Shown here: positions 15,847 through 25,228 of the stretch, piece by piece
Layout of the letters: each line of letters starts with the position of its first letter
Position numbering within the stretch: the first letter of the stretch is position 1
Origin: Bacteroidota bacterium
GTDB lineage: Bacteria > Bacteroidota > Bacteroidia > Bacteroidales > Prolixibacteraceae
Direction of reading: 5' to 3'
DNA: 64,000 nt
Assembly: GCA_024278975.1 (NCBI GenBank)
Contig: JAJRSD010000076.1
Span: 1 to 64,000, forward strand
Position numbers and translations under genes: made by a program
Notes under the pieces: model-generated
Database searches by the model: none
Told to the model about the DNA's origin: nothing
Seen by the model: only the letters and a program-made list of their open reading frames with translations

Positions 15847-17286
15847 ATGATAAAAAATCATCTAAAAAATATCCTGACTCTTAATTTGCCATTCACTCCA
15901 ACCAATTGTCAAAAGAAATTAATTGAGGTTTTATCCGGCTACATTACCTCTTTCGAGCCCGACGAAATAATGCTGATAAAAGGGTATGCCGGAACCGGAA
16001 AAACTACAATGGTTTTTTCTTTAACGCAAGGTCTTGCTTCTCTCAAAATTCGTTCCATTTTATTGGCTCCAACCGGTCGGGCTGCAAAAGTTATGGCTGA
16101 ATACAGCAAAATGCCAGCGTTTACCATTCATAAAAAAATATATCGGCAAAAATCGTCGAACGATGGGATGGGCAAATTTTCGCTCGATAAAAACTTATAT
16201 AAGAATACTTATTTTATTGTTGATGAGGCTTCGATGATTTCCAATGAGTTGAATGAAAACTCTGTTTTTGGTAGTGGACGGCTACTCGATGATTTGTTAG
16301 AATATGTTTATTCGGGAGAAAATTGCCGTCTGGTTTTGGTTGGCGACACCGCACAATTGCCTCCTGTTAAATTAAATATTAGCCCGGCCTTAGAAGCTGC
16401 ATCGTTAGAGTATTGCGGTTTTAGCGTGAAAGAGGTGGAATTAAAAGAGGTAGTTCGGCAGGCTGAAGATTCGGGTATTTTATTTAATGCCACCAAAATT
16501 AGAAACAGAATTTCGAGTTTTAATGATAATTCGGGTTATTTCCCGATAGACATAAATTCGTTCGACGATGTTGAAAGAGTTTCGGGAGGGGAGCTGATTG
16601 AAACCATTTCGAGTGCCTACGACAAATACGGGTTGTTCGAAACTACTATTGTTACGAGGTCGAATAAACGTGCGAATTTGTTTAATAAAGGTATTCGGGG
16701 CTCGATTTTATATAAAGAGAACGAAATTGAAAAGGGCGATTTGCTGATGATTGTAAAGAATAACTATTTTTGGGTTAACGACGACATGGAGTTAGATTTT
16801 ATTGCCAATGGCGATATTGCCGAAATTGTAACAATTTATGGTTACGAAGAGTTATACGGGTTTCGTTTTGCCAATGTTAGTTTGGGTTTTATCGATTATG
16901 ACAATATGGAAATAGACTGCAAAATATTTTTAGAGACTTTAGAAATAGAGACTGCATCTTTTCCTTACGAACAAAACCAACGGCTTTTCGAATCGGTTTC
17001 GGAAGATTATGTTGATGTGAAAAATAAACGTGACCGCTGGAAAAAAGTGAAAGAGAATCCTTATTTCAACGCGTTGCAGGTAAAATTTGCTTATGCTGTT
17101 ACTTGTCATAAAGCACAGGGCGGGCAGTGGAAAGCTGTATTTGTTGATCATGGGTTTTTAACAGAAGAGATGTTAAATACTGAATATTACAGATGGTTGT
17201 ACACCGCTTTTACACGCCCAACGGAAAAACTTTTTCTTGTTAATTTTGATAAGAATTTTTTTGACGGAGAGACAGATTTTGAGTAA
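15847..17286 (+). CDS. RecD-like / PIF1-like superfamily 1 DNA helicase
   Basis: A 479-residue ATP-dependent helicase. Residues ~48-57 carry the P-loop GYAGTGKTT, followed by LLAPTGRAAKVMAE (motif Ia), FIVDEASMI (motif II, DExx type) and VLVGDTAQLPPVK (motif III). Near the C-terminus FAYAVTCHKAQGGQW matches the UvrD_C_2 motif and LYTAFTRPTEKLFLV is motif VI. It lacks the N-terminal extension of exonuclease V RecD, and no recB or recC is nearby. It probably acts alone in DNA repair or recombination. It is divergent from the DUF3822/rsmD run and is followed by a nitroreductase gene. Confidence 0.92.
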   Translation: MIKNHLKNILTLNLPFTPTNCQKKLIEVLSGYITSFEPDEIMLIKGYAGTGKTTMVFSLTQGLASLKIRSILLAPTGRAAKVMAEYSKMPAFTIHKKIYRQKSSNDGMGKFSLDKNLYKNTYFIVDEASMISNELNENSVFGSGRLLDDLLEYVYSGENCRLVLVGDTAQLPPVKLNISPALEAASLEYCGFSVKEVELKEVVRQAEDSGILFNATKIRNRISSFNDNSGYFPIDINSFDDVERVSGGELIETISSAYDKYGLFETTIVTRSNKRANLFNKGIRGSILYKENEIEKGDLLMIVKNNYFWVNDDMELDFIANGDIAEIVTIYGYEELYGFRFANVSLGFIDYDNMEIDCKIFLETLEIETASFPYEQNQRLFESVSEDYVDVKNKRDRWKKVKENPYFNALQVKFAYAVTCHKAQGGQWKAVFVDHGFLTEEMLNTEYYRWLYTAFTRPTEKLFLVNFDKNFFDGETDFE

Positions 17287-17306
17287 TTAATTAAGTTATA
17301 TCTATT

Positions 17307-17879
17307 ATGATACGAGATCTTATTATCAAAAACCGAAGCTACCGTCGGTTTAATTCGTCGGTGAAAATTACATTCAAACAAATTGAAAAGTGGATTGAGC
17401 TTGCCCGGTTTTCGGCAAGCGGAAGAAATATGCAGCCACTTAAATATGTAGTTTGTACCGATGAACAAATTAATGAAAAGATATTTCCCAATCTTGGATG
17501 GGCAGGTTTTTTAACTGATTGGAAAGGTCCGGCTGAAAACGAAAGACCGGTTGCTTACATTGCAGTTTTACACGATAAAGAATTATCCGATAATTATTAT
17601 TGCGACGATGGAATTGCGATCCAAAGTATTTTGCTGGGTGCCGTTGAAGACGGATTTGGTGGGTGTATTATTGGCACGGTAAATAAAAGTAAAGTGGCTA
17701 AAATTTTAAATATCCCCGATAATCTTGAAATATTGTGGATGATTGCTCTCGGAAAACCTGCGGAGAAATGTATTCTCGAAGAGATGGAAAATAATGACAT
17801 TAAATATTGGCGCGATTCTAACGAAATTCACCATGTTCCGAAACGAGCTTTGAGTGAGATAATTAGTAAACACGTTTAG
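17307..17879 (+). CDS. Nitroreductase-family protein
   Basis: A 190-residue FMN-dependent NAD(P)H oxidoreductase of the nitroreductase fold. IIKNRSYRRFNSS near the N-terminus is the usual FMN phosphate-binding arginine block, and ARFSASGRNMQPLKYVV continues the flavin site. The middle has DDGIAIQSILLGAVEDGFGGCIIG, the second flavin contact. It ends with the LGKPAEK strand. The natural substrate is unknown for most members. It is 20 bp after the helicase on the same strand and may be co-transcribed. Confidence 0.9.
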   Translation: MIRDLIIKNRSYRRFNSSVKITFKQIEKWIELARFSASGRNMQPLKYVVCTDEQINEKIFPNLGWAGFLTDWKGPAENERPVAYIAVLHDKELSDNYYCDDGIAIQSILLGAVEDGFGGCIIGTVNKSKVAKILNIPDNLEILWMIALGKPAEKCILEEMENNDIKYWRDSNEIHHVPKRALSEIISKHV

Positions 17880-17973
17880 CAGTTTTTGATTTTTATATTT
17901 AAGTTTATGTGATTAAGTTATGTTTTGTATTTTCTAATTATTTAGAATCCGGCACTTTGATTGTTCCTGAAAA

Positions 17974-18885
17974 TCAACCTCTAACAAAAAGAGCTTTAAT
18001 AATTTCCGTTGCCATTTTCGGGTTTTCTTTTAGGCGGCGGGTCGAGTACCCAAACCAGTGTTCTCCATACGGAACATAAACACGCATTGAATGCCCTCTT
18101 TCTAAAATCGATTTCCGTAAATCGGGAGTAACACCAAAAAGCATCTGAAATTCGTACATACTTTTCGGCACTCTGTATTTCTCGATTAATTTGTACGACT
18201 CGTTAACAAGAAACTTATCGTGAGTTGCAATTCCAACGTACATTTTATTTTTAAACATATATTCCAGATCACTTAAAAAGTTTTGCTGAACCTCCTCAAA
18301 TCCCTGAAAAGCAACATTCTCCGGTTCAACATAAATGCCTTTGCATAGCCTGAAACTCAGTGGATTTTCTTTTGTGTTTATTTCATTTAAAGATTCCAAA
18401 TCGCTCATTGTACGTCGCATATACGATTGAACCACAAGACCAACATTTGCCGGAAATTCTATTTTTAGTTTTCTAAATATTTCAATTTCCATATCAACAC
18501 ATTGCGAATCTTCCATATCAATTCGTACAAAAGAATTTTTTTCGGCAGCTAGCGCAACAATTTCCCTAATGTAATTATAACAAATATCTTTATCGATTAA
18601 AAGTCCGAACATCGTAGGTTTCAGTGAGAAATTACCCCTGATATTTTCTTTAGTAAATTGAGTAACAATTTCGATGTACTGATTTTTATTATCCTCAGCT
18701 TCGTCAATAGTTTCAATAAATTCACCAAGTAAATCTATGGTAATCTCAATGCCTTTTTCGTTCAGCAGTTTCGAAGCCAACAAACCATCTTCTATTGATT
18801 CGCCGGCAATATATCTTTTCGAAAATAACCAAACCATATTTTTTGGCATGTGTGGCAAAATATTAGCAATTAATTTATTCAACAT
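17974..18885 (-). CDS. Proline dehydrogenase
   Basis: The FAD enzyme that oxidises proline to pyrroline-5-carboxylate. I chose the ATG at 18885 (MLNKLIANILPHMP, 303 residues). The frame extends to a TTG at 18945 but those 20 extra residues look non-native. Key blocks are FSLKPTMFGLLID near the first barrel strands, VRIDMEDS, LRLCKGIY-like FRLCKGIYVEPE, IATHDKFL and YEFQMLFGV. The C-terminal RVYVPYGEHWFGYSTRRLKENP holds the flavin and substrate arginines. It is a single-domain PutA/PRODH form; no P5C dehydrogenase is next to it. Confidence 0.93.
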   Translation of the reverse strand: MLNKLIANILPHMPKNMVWLFSKRYIAGESIEDGLLASKLLNEKGIEITIDLLGEFIETIDEAEDNKNQYIEIVTQFTKENIRGNFSLKPTMFGLLIDKDICYNYIREIVALAAEKNSFVRIDMEDSQCVDMEIEIFRKLKIEFPANVGLVVQSYMRRTMSDLESLNEINTKENPLSFRLCKGIYVEPENVAFQGFEEVQQNFLSDLEYMFKNKMYVGIATHDKFLVNESYKLIEKYRVPKSMYEFQMLFGVTPDLRKSILERGHSMRVYVPYGEHWFGYSTRRLKENPKMATEIIKALFVRG

Positions 18886-19059
18886 TTTTATTTTACAGAA
18901 ATTAATTAAAGTGTAAAAATAATACCTGCAACAGGTTTTTTTCAATGATGTTTATCAGTCAATTGTTATGATTTAATACATGTTTTTATTGATATTTGCT
19001 GATAACCAAGCAGATAAAAAAAAGTATCGATTTCAGTAATCGCATTTCAACTAAAAAAT

Positions 19060-19067
19060 TACCTTTG
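19060..19067 (+). promoter_or_regulatory. Candidate -7 element of the OmpH gene
   Basis: TACCTTTG matches the Bacteroidota -7 consensus and lies 35 bp before the ATG at 19103. A clear -33 element is not seen. Confidence 0.35.
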
Positions 19068-19102
19068 TCGGATATTTATAATGAAAATTAAATTTTTGTG
19101 AA

Positions 19103-19702
19103 ATGAAAGGGACTTCGTTAATTGTTAGTATTGTACTATTTGTGGCCATCGCGGTTTTATATGTATTGCATTTTGTAGGAGGAGAGTTGAATGAACAGGG
19201 TTCGGCAGACGAAAACAGAGCTGTAATTAATAGGGGAGGATTGAAAATTGCTTATGTAAAAGCCGATTCTGTACTATTAAATTACGATCTGTCGCAAGAA
19301 TTGCACGACGATTTTACCAAGAAACAAGAGGCCTACACAACTGAATATGGGAAAAAACGCCAGTTGTTCGAAAAAGATGCAGCAGCATTTCAGGAAAAAT
19401 TGAAGCGTGGTGGTTTCCTTAGCGAGCAGCGTGCCGTACAAGAGCGCGACCGTTTAGTTGGTATGGAACAGGAAGTTTTAAAAATGGATCAGGAATTATC
19501 GACAAAACTGTCTGAATTGCAGGCTGAAAACAACAAACAAATTTTTGATAAATTGATGGAATATCTGAAAGAGCTGAATACAGGTAATAAGTACGATTAT
19601 ATATTTAACGCATCGAATATTTTAATTGGCGACGAAGCAGATAATTTAACTGCCGATGTTTTAAAAGCGTTAAATGAAAGATATAATGAAGAGACAAAAT
19701 AA
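19103..19702 (+). CDS. OmpH/Skp-family periplasmic chaperone
   Basis: A 199-residue protein with an N-terminal membrane helix (residues ~5-25) and then a Skp-like fold. KIAYVKADSVLLNYD is the first strand and helix. The long charged helices (residues ~75-160, rich in Glu, Gln and Lys) form the tentacle arms that hold unfolded outer-membrane proteins in the periplasm. The end, NKYDYIFNASNILIGD, is the return strand typical of the family. The gene is alone and closed by a terminator at 19728-19755. Confidence 0.88.
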   Translation: MKGTSLIVSIVLFVAIAVLYVLHFVGGELNEQGSADENRAVINRGGLKIAYVKADSVLLNYDLSQELHDDFTKKQEAYTTEYGKKRQLFEKDAAAFQEKLKRGGFLSEQRAVQERDRLVGMEQEVLKMDQELSTKLSELQAENNKQIFDKLMEYLKELNTGNKYDYIFNASNILIGDEADNLTADVLKALNERYNEETK

Positions 19703-19727
19703 TATTGCTTCAAAATAATATTTTAGG

Positions 19728-19755
19728 AATCCGGATTTAACCCCGGATTTTTTTT
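19728..19755 (+). terminator. Intrinsic terminator after the OmpH gene
   Basis: AATCCGG (19728-19734) and CCGGATT (19743-19749) form a 7-bp stem with an 8-base loop. A run of T follows directly. Confidence 0.85.
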
Positions 19756-19781
19756 GCTTTAATTTGTAGTTTTGTATCGAG

Positions 19782-20966
19782 ATGTTTGCAGATAAATATT
19801 TACAAAAACAAAACAGGGAGACGTTAATTGGTGTAATTCCACGTAACGATGTTGGAATTATTGTTGTGATTCCCTGTTTCAGGGAAACTGAAATTCTAAA
19901 AACTTTAGAGTCTATAAATTACTGCAATCTGCCATCACAAAAAGTTGAAGTAATTGTTTTAATTAATCATTCAGAGTTGGTGCCGGAAGAGATTAAAGTA
20001 TTCAACTTAAAAACTAAAATTGAGCTTGAAAATTGGACTTCGACCATCGATAATACAAAGCTGCAATTTTTTATTACCGGACCAATTGAACTTCAAAAAA
20101 AATGGGCAGGTGCCGGACTGGCACGAAAAAGTGGAATGGACGAAGCTGTTCGGCGGTTTAATTTATTAAAAAAACCAACCGGAATAATTGTTTCGTTGGA
20201 TGCCGATACGTTGGTTGCAAAAAATTATTTGGTAGAAATTGAAAATCATTTCAAAAAAAATCAAAAAAATGTTGGGGCAACCATCTCTTTCGAACATCAA
20301 AAAAATGGGTTGAATAAGAAACAGTTGCAAGGAATTCAGCTTTACGAAAAGTATCTCGATTATTATAAAAATGCACTCGATTTTACCGGTTATCCACATT
20401 CTATGTTTACAATCGGGTCGGCGTTTGCAGTAACTGCCGATGCATACGTAAAACGCGGAGGAATGAACAGGAGGCAGGCGGGCGAAGATTTCTATTTTTT
20501 GCAGAACCTGGTTCAACAAGGTGTGATTGGCGAAATTTCAACAACTAAAGTTTATCCGTCGGCACGATTGTCTGACAGAGTTCCGTTTGGTACCGGACCG
20601 ATTTTGCAAAAATGGATGAATGGCAAGGAGGATTTAACTGAGACATATAACTTGCAGGCGTTTATAGATTTGAAAGAATTATTCGATGTAAAAGAGAGAT
20701 TCTTTAAAACCGACGAAACCGAATTCAATAAAATAATTGCAGATTTACCAAAAACTGTTAGGCACTTTTTAACCCACGATAATTTTTGGAGCGAACTCGA
20801 CGATTTGAATAAAAATTGTTCAACTTTAAAAACTTTTAAAAACCGCTTTTTTCAGAAATTTAATGCTTTTAAAATATTGAAATATTTGAATTTTGTACAC
20901 GAGCATTTTTATGAAAAAGCAAATTTAACAGTTCAAATAGAAAAACTTAAAATTAATATGAGATGA
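19782..20966 (+). CDS. Glycosyltransferase family 2
   Basis: A 394-residue GT-A enzyme. IIVVIPCFRETEILKTLESI is the nucleotide-binding start (residues ~25-45), SLDADTLV is the DxD metal motif near residue 147, and NRRQAGEDFYFLQNLV carries the ED catalytic motif near residue 235. There is no transmembrane segment, so it acts in the cytoplasm or at the inner membrane face. It overlaps the next gene (DUF3472 lipoprotein) by 4 bases (ATGA), so the two are translationally linked. It contains runs of seven and eight A that stay in frame. Confidence 0.9.
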   Translation: MFADKYLQKQNRETLIGVIPRNDVGIIVVIPCFRETEILKTLESINYCNLPSQKVEVIVLINHSELVPEEIKVFNLKTKIELENWTSTIDNTKLQFFITGPIELQKKWAGAGLARKSGMDEAVRRFNLLKKPTGIIVSLDADTLVAKNYLVEIENHFKKNQKNVGATISFEHQKNGLNKKQLQGIQLYEKYLDYYKNALDFTGYPHSMFTIGSAFAVTADAYVKRGGMNRRQAGEDFYFLQNLVQQGVIGEISTTKVYPSARLSDRVPFGTGPILQKWMNGKEDLTETYNLQAFIDLKELFDVKERFFKTDETEFNKIIADLPKTVRHFLTHDNFWSELDDLNKNCSTLKTFKNRFFQKFNAFKILKYLNFVHEHFYEKANLTVQIEKLKINMR

Positions 20967-22282
20967 AGATAAAAACTCGCGCGTTAGTAATTTCAACTCT
21001 GGCTCTCTTCTTTTTTGTTGGCTTTATTATTTCATGCAATACAACTAAAAACGAGATGCAAATTTTAGAGTTGCCCATTTCAATTCGCACCGAAGGAAAT
21101 AGTTGGGTTGTAGATAATCTGGAGGAGACTAAGCAGATTGTAAAAAAGGATGGGATTGTTAACTGGTCGCAAAAAGATACAAAAATCCGCACCTATTTTA
21201 AAACTACTAAAACAGGGAAGTTGAATGTTGGTATTTTAGGAAATGCGGTTGCCGGATTATCTAAAATAAAAGTTACATGTTGTGGGAAATCCGAAATTGT
21301 AACAGTTGAAAATTTAAAAGAGGATACAATTCCTGTTGGTGTTTTCGAGATTAAAAAAGCCGGATACAATTGGATAGAAATTCAGGGATTTGAAAAAGCG
21401 GGGGAGTATTTTCCTGCAATCTCGAGTGTTTTAATTGGAGGAGAAGCAACTTCGGGTAAAGTGTATTTTGCCAAAGAAGATTTTTACTGGGGACGGCGTG
21501 GCCCGTCAGTACATCTTAATTTTCAGGTTCCCGAAACTGTTGGAGATGTTGTTTATTACTACAACGAAATTACGGTTCCTGAGAGTAATGATGTTTTGGG
21601 TTCCTATTTTATGGCAATTGGTTTTGCACAGGGATATTTTGGAATGCAGGTAAATTCGCCTACCGAACGCCGGTTTCTGTTCTCGGTTTGGAGTCCGTAT
21701 AAAACTGATAACCCAAACGAAATTCCCCAGGACCAAAGAATAAAAATGCTTAAAAAAGGGGAGGGTGTACAAACCGGTAAATTTGGAAATGAAGGCTCGG
21801 GCGGACAGAGTTATTACAAGTTTATGTGGAAAGCCGGAAATACCTATAAATTTCTGTTAAAAGGAGTGCCCACTGGAGATGGAAAAACCGATTTTACTGC
21901 ATGGGTTTTTGCCCCTGAAGTGAATAATTGGAAATTAATTGCCAGTTTCAGACGACCAAAAACGGATACTTATTTAACACGTTTTCATTCGTTCTTAGAA
22001 AACTTTCGAACCGAAACCGGAAATGTAACCCGAAAAGGATTGTACTCGAACCAGTGGGTTTATAATACAAAAAAGCAGTGGGTAGAAATTACAAAAATGA
22101 AATTTACTGCCGATGCCACAGCCCGAAAAGAGTCGAGAATGGACTACTCCGGCGGTGTAGAAAAGCAGGTGTTTTTTATGAAGAATTGTGGCTTTTTTAG
22201 CGAAACAACTACCATCGATTCTTATTTCGAGCGACAAAAGAGTGGAGTTGCCCCGGTTATTAATTTTGATGAATTACCATAA
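20963..22282 (+). CDS. DUF3472-domain lipoprotein
   Basis: A 439-residue exported protein. Residues 1-25 are a lipoprotein signal with lipobox FIISC (Cys at residue 25). An N-terminal beta domain (residues ~35-155, resembling DUF5077) is followed by the DUF3472 core, with SVHLNFQVPETVGDVVYYYNE, the cluster FGNEGSGGQSYYKFMW, and FLLKGVPTGDGKTDFTAWV. The function is unknown; relatives often sit near carbohydrate-active genes. Its start overlaps the end of the glycosyltransferase gene. Confidence 0.85.
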   Translation: MKIKTRALVISTLALFFFVGFIISCNTTKNEMQILELPISIRTEGNSWVVDNLEETKQIVKKDGIVNWSQKDTKIRTYFKTTKTGKLNVGILGNAVAGLSKIKVTCCGKSEIVTVENLKEDTIPVGVFEIKKAGYNWIEIQGFEKAGEYFPAISSVLIGGEATSGKVYFAKEDFYWGRRGPSVHLNFQVPETVGDVVYYYNEITVPESNDVLGSYFMAIGFAQGYFGMQVNSPTERRFLFSVWSPYKTDNPNEIPQDQRIKMLKKGEGVQTGKFGNEGSGGQSYYKFMWKAGNTYKFLLKGVPTGDGKTDFTAWVFAPEVNNWKLIASFRRPKTDTYLTRFHSFLENFRTETGNVTRKGLYSNQWVYNTKKQWVEITKMKFTADATARKESRMDYSGGVEKQVFFMKNCGFFSETTTIDSYFERQKSGVAPVINFDELP

Positions 22283-22391
22283 AAGCAAAGTTATAAGGTT
22301 ATTATCGTCAACAACAACAACTTTATTTTAAACTTTTATGGTGTAGTAAAAAATTAAAAAATAAAAGCGACAATCTATTTCAAAAAAATTT

Positions 22392-22399
22392 TAATTTTG
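22392..22399 (+). promoter_or_regulatory. Candidate -7 element of the nusB operon
   Basis: TAATTTTG matches TAnnTTTG and lies 28 bp before the nusB ATG at 22428. No clear -33 box. Confidence 0.35.
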
Positions 22400-22427
22400 C
22401 CTCAGAAATTTACGAAGTTCATTAATA

Positions 22428-23375
22428 ATGATTAGCAGAAGGATTATCAGAACCAAGGTGTTGCAAGTGTTGTACGCCTACTACTCTTCAGAAGAGAAAT
22501 CGCTTGGCAAAACCGAAAAAGAGCTCTTTTTCTGCATCCACAAATCTTACGACCTCTACCACTATTTAATGTTGCTGGTTATCGATATTGCAGATTATGC
22601 CGAAAAGCGAATTGAAATTAGAAAGAAGAAACATCAGCCAACACACGAAGACCTTCATCCAAATACCAAGTTTATAACTAACCTGGTAATCGAGCAGTTG
22701 CGTACAAACCGGCAGTTAAATGCGTATCTGGAACAGAAAAAACTTAGCTGGGTAAATAACCCCGAGCTGATAAAAGAACTTTACCTTATTATGGTAGAGT
22801 CTGATTTGTATAAGAATTACATGGCCACTGAGGATCGTTCGTATCTCGACGACCGAAAATTTATTGCAAAGCTGTTTAACAAGCTAATTCTTATTACCGA
22901 AGATTTATATATTGTTTTAGAAGAACAGAGTATTTTTTGGAATGATGATGTGGAATTTGTGATTTCGATGATCGTAAAAACTATCAAACGATTTAACGAG
23001 TTTGCCGGCTCTGACCAGAGTTTGATGCCAATGTATAAAGACCAGGAAGATCATGATTTTGCGAAAGATCTGATTCGGAAAGCAATAATTAATCATGATG
23101 AATTGCGTGGACTTATTGAAGAACATTCTAAAAATTGGGATGTTGATCGCATTGCATTTATGGATATTCTGATAATGCAACTTGCCATTGCCGAATTTCT
23201 TTATTTTCCGAGTATTCCTACAAAGGTTACTATGAATGAATACATTGAGCTTTCGAAATTTTACAGTACCGAAAAAAGTCGGAATTTTATAAATGGAATT
23301 CTGGATAAAACTTTAAAAGTTTTAAAGTCATCGGGGAAAGTTGAAAAAGTCGGGCGTGGTTTAATTGGAGAATAA
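22428..23375 (+). CDS. nusB: Transcription antitermination factor NusB, long form
   Basis: NusB works with NusE (S10) at boxA sites to support rRNA transcription. The 315 residues exceed the ~140 of E. coli NusB; the long form with an inserted helical middle is usual in Bacteroidota. RRIIRTKVLQVLYAYY at the N-terminus is the boxA-binding helix, and near the C-terminus VDRIAFMDILIMQLAIAEFLYFPSIPTKVTMNEYIELSKFYS is the conserved core, ending in FINGILDK. It is first in the run nusB-DUF1573-yajC. Confidence 0.94.
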   Translation: MISRRIIRTKVLQVLYAYYSSEEKSLGKTEKELFFCIHKSYDLYHYLMLLVIDIADYAEKRIEIRKKKHQPTHEDLHPNTKFITNLVIEQLRTNRQLNAYLEQKKLSWVNNPELIKELYLIMVESDLYKNYMATEDRSYLDDRKFIAKLFNKLILITEDLYIVLEEQSIFWNDDVEFVISMIVKTIKRFNEFAGSDQSLMPMYKDQEDHDFAKDLIRKAIINHDELRGLIEEHSKNWDVDRIAFMDILIMQLAIAEFLYFPSIPTKVTMNEYIELSKFYSTEKSRNFINGILDKTLKVLKSSGKVEKVGRGLIGE

Positions 23376-23478
23376 TAAGTGCCACCTAACCTCTCCTAAA
23401 GAGAGAGAGCAAGAAATGGAAAATTGATTTCAAGATTTTGAGATATTATATTTGAAGCAAGAGAGAAAGCTGATTTTA

Positions 23479-23919
23479 ATGAATAGATTCTTATTTGTAA
23501 TTTTTATTTTTACCCTATTTTCTTGTTCACCACAAAAAAAAGGGAATCAGAAAAAAATTAATGTTGATATTCCCGAAAAATTAACGGGAATAACAGAAAT
23601 AACATTTAACGAAGAAATTCATGATTTTGGGCAACTAATATCGGGAGAAATTGTTGTTGCCACTTTTGTTTTTACAAACTCGGGGAAACACAATCTCGTT
23701 ATTGAAAAGGTAGAATCGGATTGTGGATGTGTACATGTTGATTTCACAAAAGAACCTGTAGAACCGGGTAAAACAGGGTTGATTGAAGTTGAGTTTGATT
23801 CGTCGGGAATGTTTGGAAAACAATTTAAAACAATTGAAATTGGTGCAAATAGTAAAGAACCAAAACATTTAGCTATTTTTGCCATAATTATTAACGAACA
23901 ATTAGAAATTAAATATTAA
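23479..23919 (+). CDS. DUF1573-domain lipoprotein
   Basis: I start it at the ATG 23479 (146 residues), because MNRFLFVIFIFTLFSC is a lipoprotein signal with the lipobox Cys at residue 16. A TTG at 23452 would add nine residues before the signal. The rest is a DUF1573 domain: FNEEIHDFGQLISGEIV, the FTNSG strand and VESDCGCV with its Cys pair. It is a small beta-sandwich found on Bacteroidota surfaces, function unknown. It lies between nusB and yajC, as in related genomes. Confidence 0.88.
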   Translation: MNRFLFVIFIFTLFSCSPQKKGNQKKINVDIPEKLTGITEITFNEEIHDFGQLISGEIVVATFVFTNSGKHNLVIEKVESDCGCVHVDFTKEPVEPGKTGLIEVEFDSSGMFGKQFKTIEIGANSKEPKHLAIFAIIINEQLEIKY

Positions 23920-23930
23920 AATTTGAAGTT

Positions 23931-24251
23931 ATGTTGAGTATTATTTTGATGATGCAACCACAAGGAGAAGATGCGGCAAATCCGTTAATGAGTTTTCTTC
24001 CGTTACTATTAATTGTTGTGGTATTTTACTTTTTTATGATCCGCCCACAAATGAAACGCCAAAAAGAGACCCGCAAATTTCGTGAGGGTCTGGCAAAAAA
24101 CGATAAAGTAGTTACTACAGGTGGAATTTACGGAAAAATTGTATCTATTCACGATACAACTATTAGTTTAGAGGTTGCCAAAGATATCGTGATTAAAGTT
24201 GATAAAAATGGTATTGTAAAAGATATGAGCGACGTGCAACCACAACGCTAA
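23931..24251 (+). CDS. yajC: Preprotein translocase accessory subunit YajC
   Basis: A 106-residue single-span membrane protein of the SecDF-YajC complex that helps protein export through SecYEG. The hydrophobic helix is residues ~18-38 (LLLIVVVFYFFMI), followed by RPQMKRQKETRKFREGL and the small KVVTTGGIYGKIV beta part, the YajC signature. It is the last gene before a strong bidirectional terminator. Confidence 0.95.
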   Translation: MLSIILMMQPQGEDAANPLMSFLPLLLIVVVFYFFMIRPQMKRQKETRKFREGLAKNDKVVTTGGIYGKIVSIHDTTISLEVAKDIVIKVDKNGIVKDMSDVQPQR

Positions 24252-24270
24252 AATTCTTTTTACTGAGTTA

Positions 24271-24315
24271 AAAAAAAGGATGTCATCTCTTTAAAAAGAT
24301 GACATCCTTTTTTTT
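24271..24315. terminator. Strong bidirectional terminator between yajC and deoC
   Basis: AAAAGGATGTCATCT and AGATGACATCCTTTT form a stem of 15 or more bp with a short A/T loop, with A before and T after on both sides. It serves the converging yajC and deoC transcripts. Confidence 0.9.
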
Positions 24316-24366
24316 GATATTTACGATTTTTGGGTACTACACTTTTTACACAAATATTATTTTTTG

Positions 24367-24399
24367 GAAACAAGAAAACAAGAAAACAAGAAAACAAAA
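24367..24399. repeat. Short tandem repeat, 8-bp unit, about four copies
   Basis: The unit GAAAACAA is repeated with little change (GAAACAAG, AAAACAAG, AAAACAAG, AAAACAAA). It lies in the 248-bp gap between yajC and deoC, after the terminator. It may arise from replication slippage. I see no gene in the rest of this gap. Confidence 0.6.
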
Positions 24400-24499
24400 A
24401 ATAATAAATGTAAAGGTGTTTAATATGATGGATAAAAACTTTCTTATTCCTTGTTGGATATGTTAGCGTTAAAAATATCAAGTTTCTGATTCATTTCTA

Positions 24500-25213
24500 T
24501 TACTCACCAAATCGTTTTTTAGCATCCTCTAAAATAGCGATAGTTGCTGTTGCTCCGCAGCGTGTGCAACCTGTTTCCTGCACTGCAATAAGCCCGTCTA
24601 ACGAACGAACACCACCGGCAGCTTTTACTTTCACTTTTGGCCCAACACTGTTTTTCATCAGTTTAAGATTTGAAATTGTGGCTCCCTCGTACGAGTATTT
24701 TCCATCGTCGTCTTTTACAAATCCAAACCCCGACGAGGTTTTTACATAATCGGCACCTACTTTTGTGCAAATCTCACACAACTTAACAATGTCGGCTTCT
24801 TTGGTTACAAAATCGGTTTCGAAAATAACTTTTACAATCGCACCATTTTTATGACTGGAATTGGTAACCGCTGCAATCTCTTTTTCAATGTAGTCCCAGT
24901 CGCCTTGCAAAGCTTTCCCGATATTTATTACCATATCAATTTCAACAGAACCATCTTTGCAAGCAGTTTCAGTTTCGAAAACCTTAACCGGAATGGCAGA
25001 ATTTCCTGATGGAAACCCAATTACACAACCAACAAAAACATCGGTTCCTTTTAATAATTCAACTGCTTGTTTAACAGCATAAGGTTTTACACAAACCGAT
25101 GCCACATCGTATTTGGCTGCTACTTCACACTCACGTCGTAAATCCTCATCGGTCATTGTTGGGTGAAGAATTGAGTGGTCGATCATTTTTGCGAGTTCTT
25201 TTACTTTGTTCAT
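24500..25213 (-). CDS. deoC: Deoxyribose-phosphate aldolase
   Basis: DeoC splits 2-deoxyribose 5-phosphate into acetaldehyde and glyceraldehyde 3-phosphate, in deoxynucleoside breakdown. The 237-residue TIM barrel has ELAKMIDHSILHPTMTDED at the N-terminus, VCVKPYAV, VIGFPSGN and EIDMVINIG. VKVIFETDF is the strand carrying the proton-relay region, and ADYVKTSSGFG holds the Schiff-base Lys. KVKAAGGVRS holds the second Lys. It is the last gene of the GntR-serine hydrolase-deoC run, 15 bp after the hydrolase stop. Confidence 0.95.
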   Translation of the reverse strand: MNKVKELAKMIDHSILHPTMTDEDLRRECEVAAKYDVASVCVKPYAVKQAVELLKGTDVFVGCVIGFPSGNSAIPVKVFETETACKDGSVEIDMVINIGKALQGDWDYIEKEIAAVTNSSHKNGAIVKVIFETDFVTKEADIVKLCEICTKVGADYVKTSSGFGFVKDDDGKYSYEGATISNLKLMKNSVGPKVKVKAAGGVRSLDGLIAVQETGCTRCGATATIAILEDAKKRFGE

Positions 25214-25228
25214 TTTATTTTTATTTAA

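Noticed and set aside
24367-24399. Tandem repeat as a phase-variation switch
   Set aside because: It lies between two converging genes after their terminator, not in a promoter or coding frame.
24260-24481. A 73-codon minus-strand frame between yajC and deoC
   Set aside because: It covers the terminator hairpin and the 8-bp tandem repeat and has a low-complexity, aromatic-rich product with no family look.
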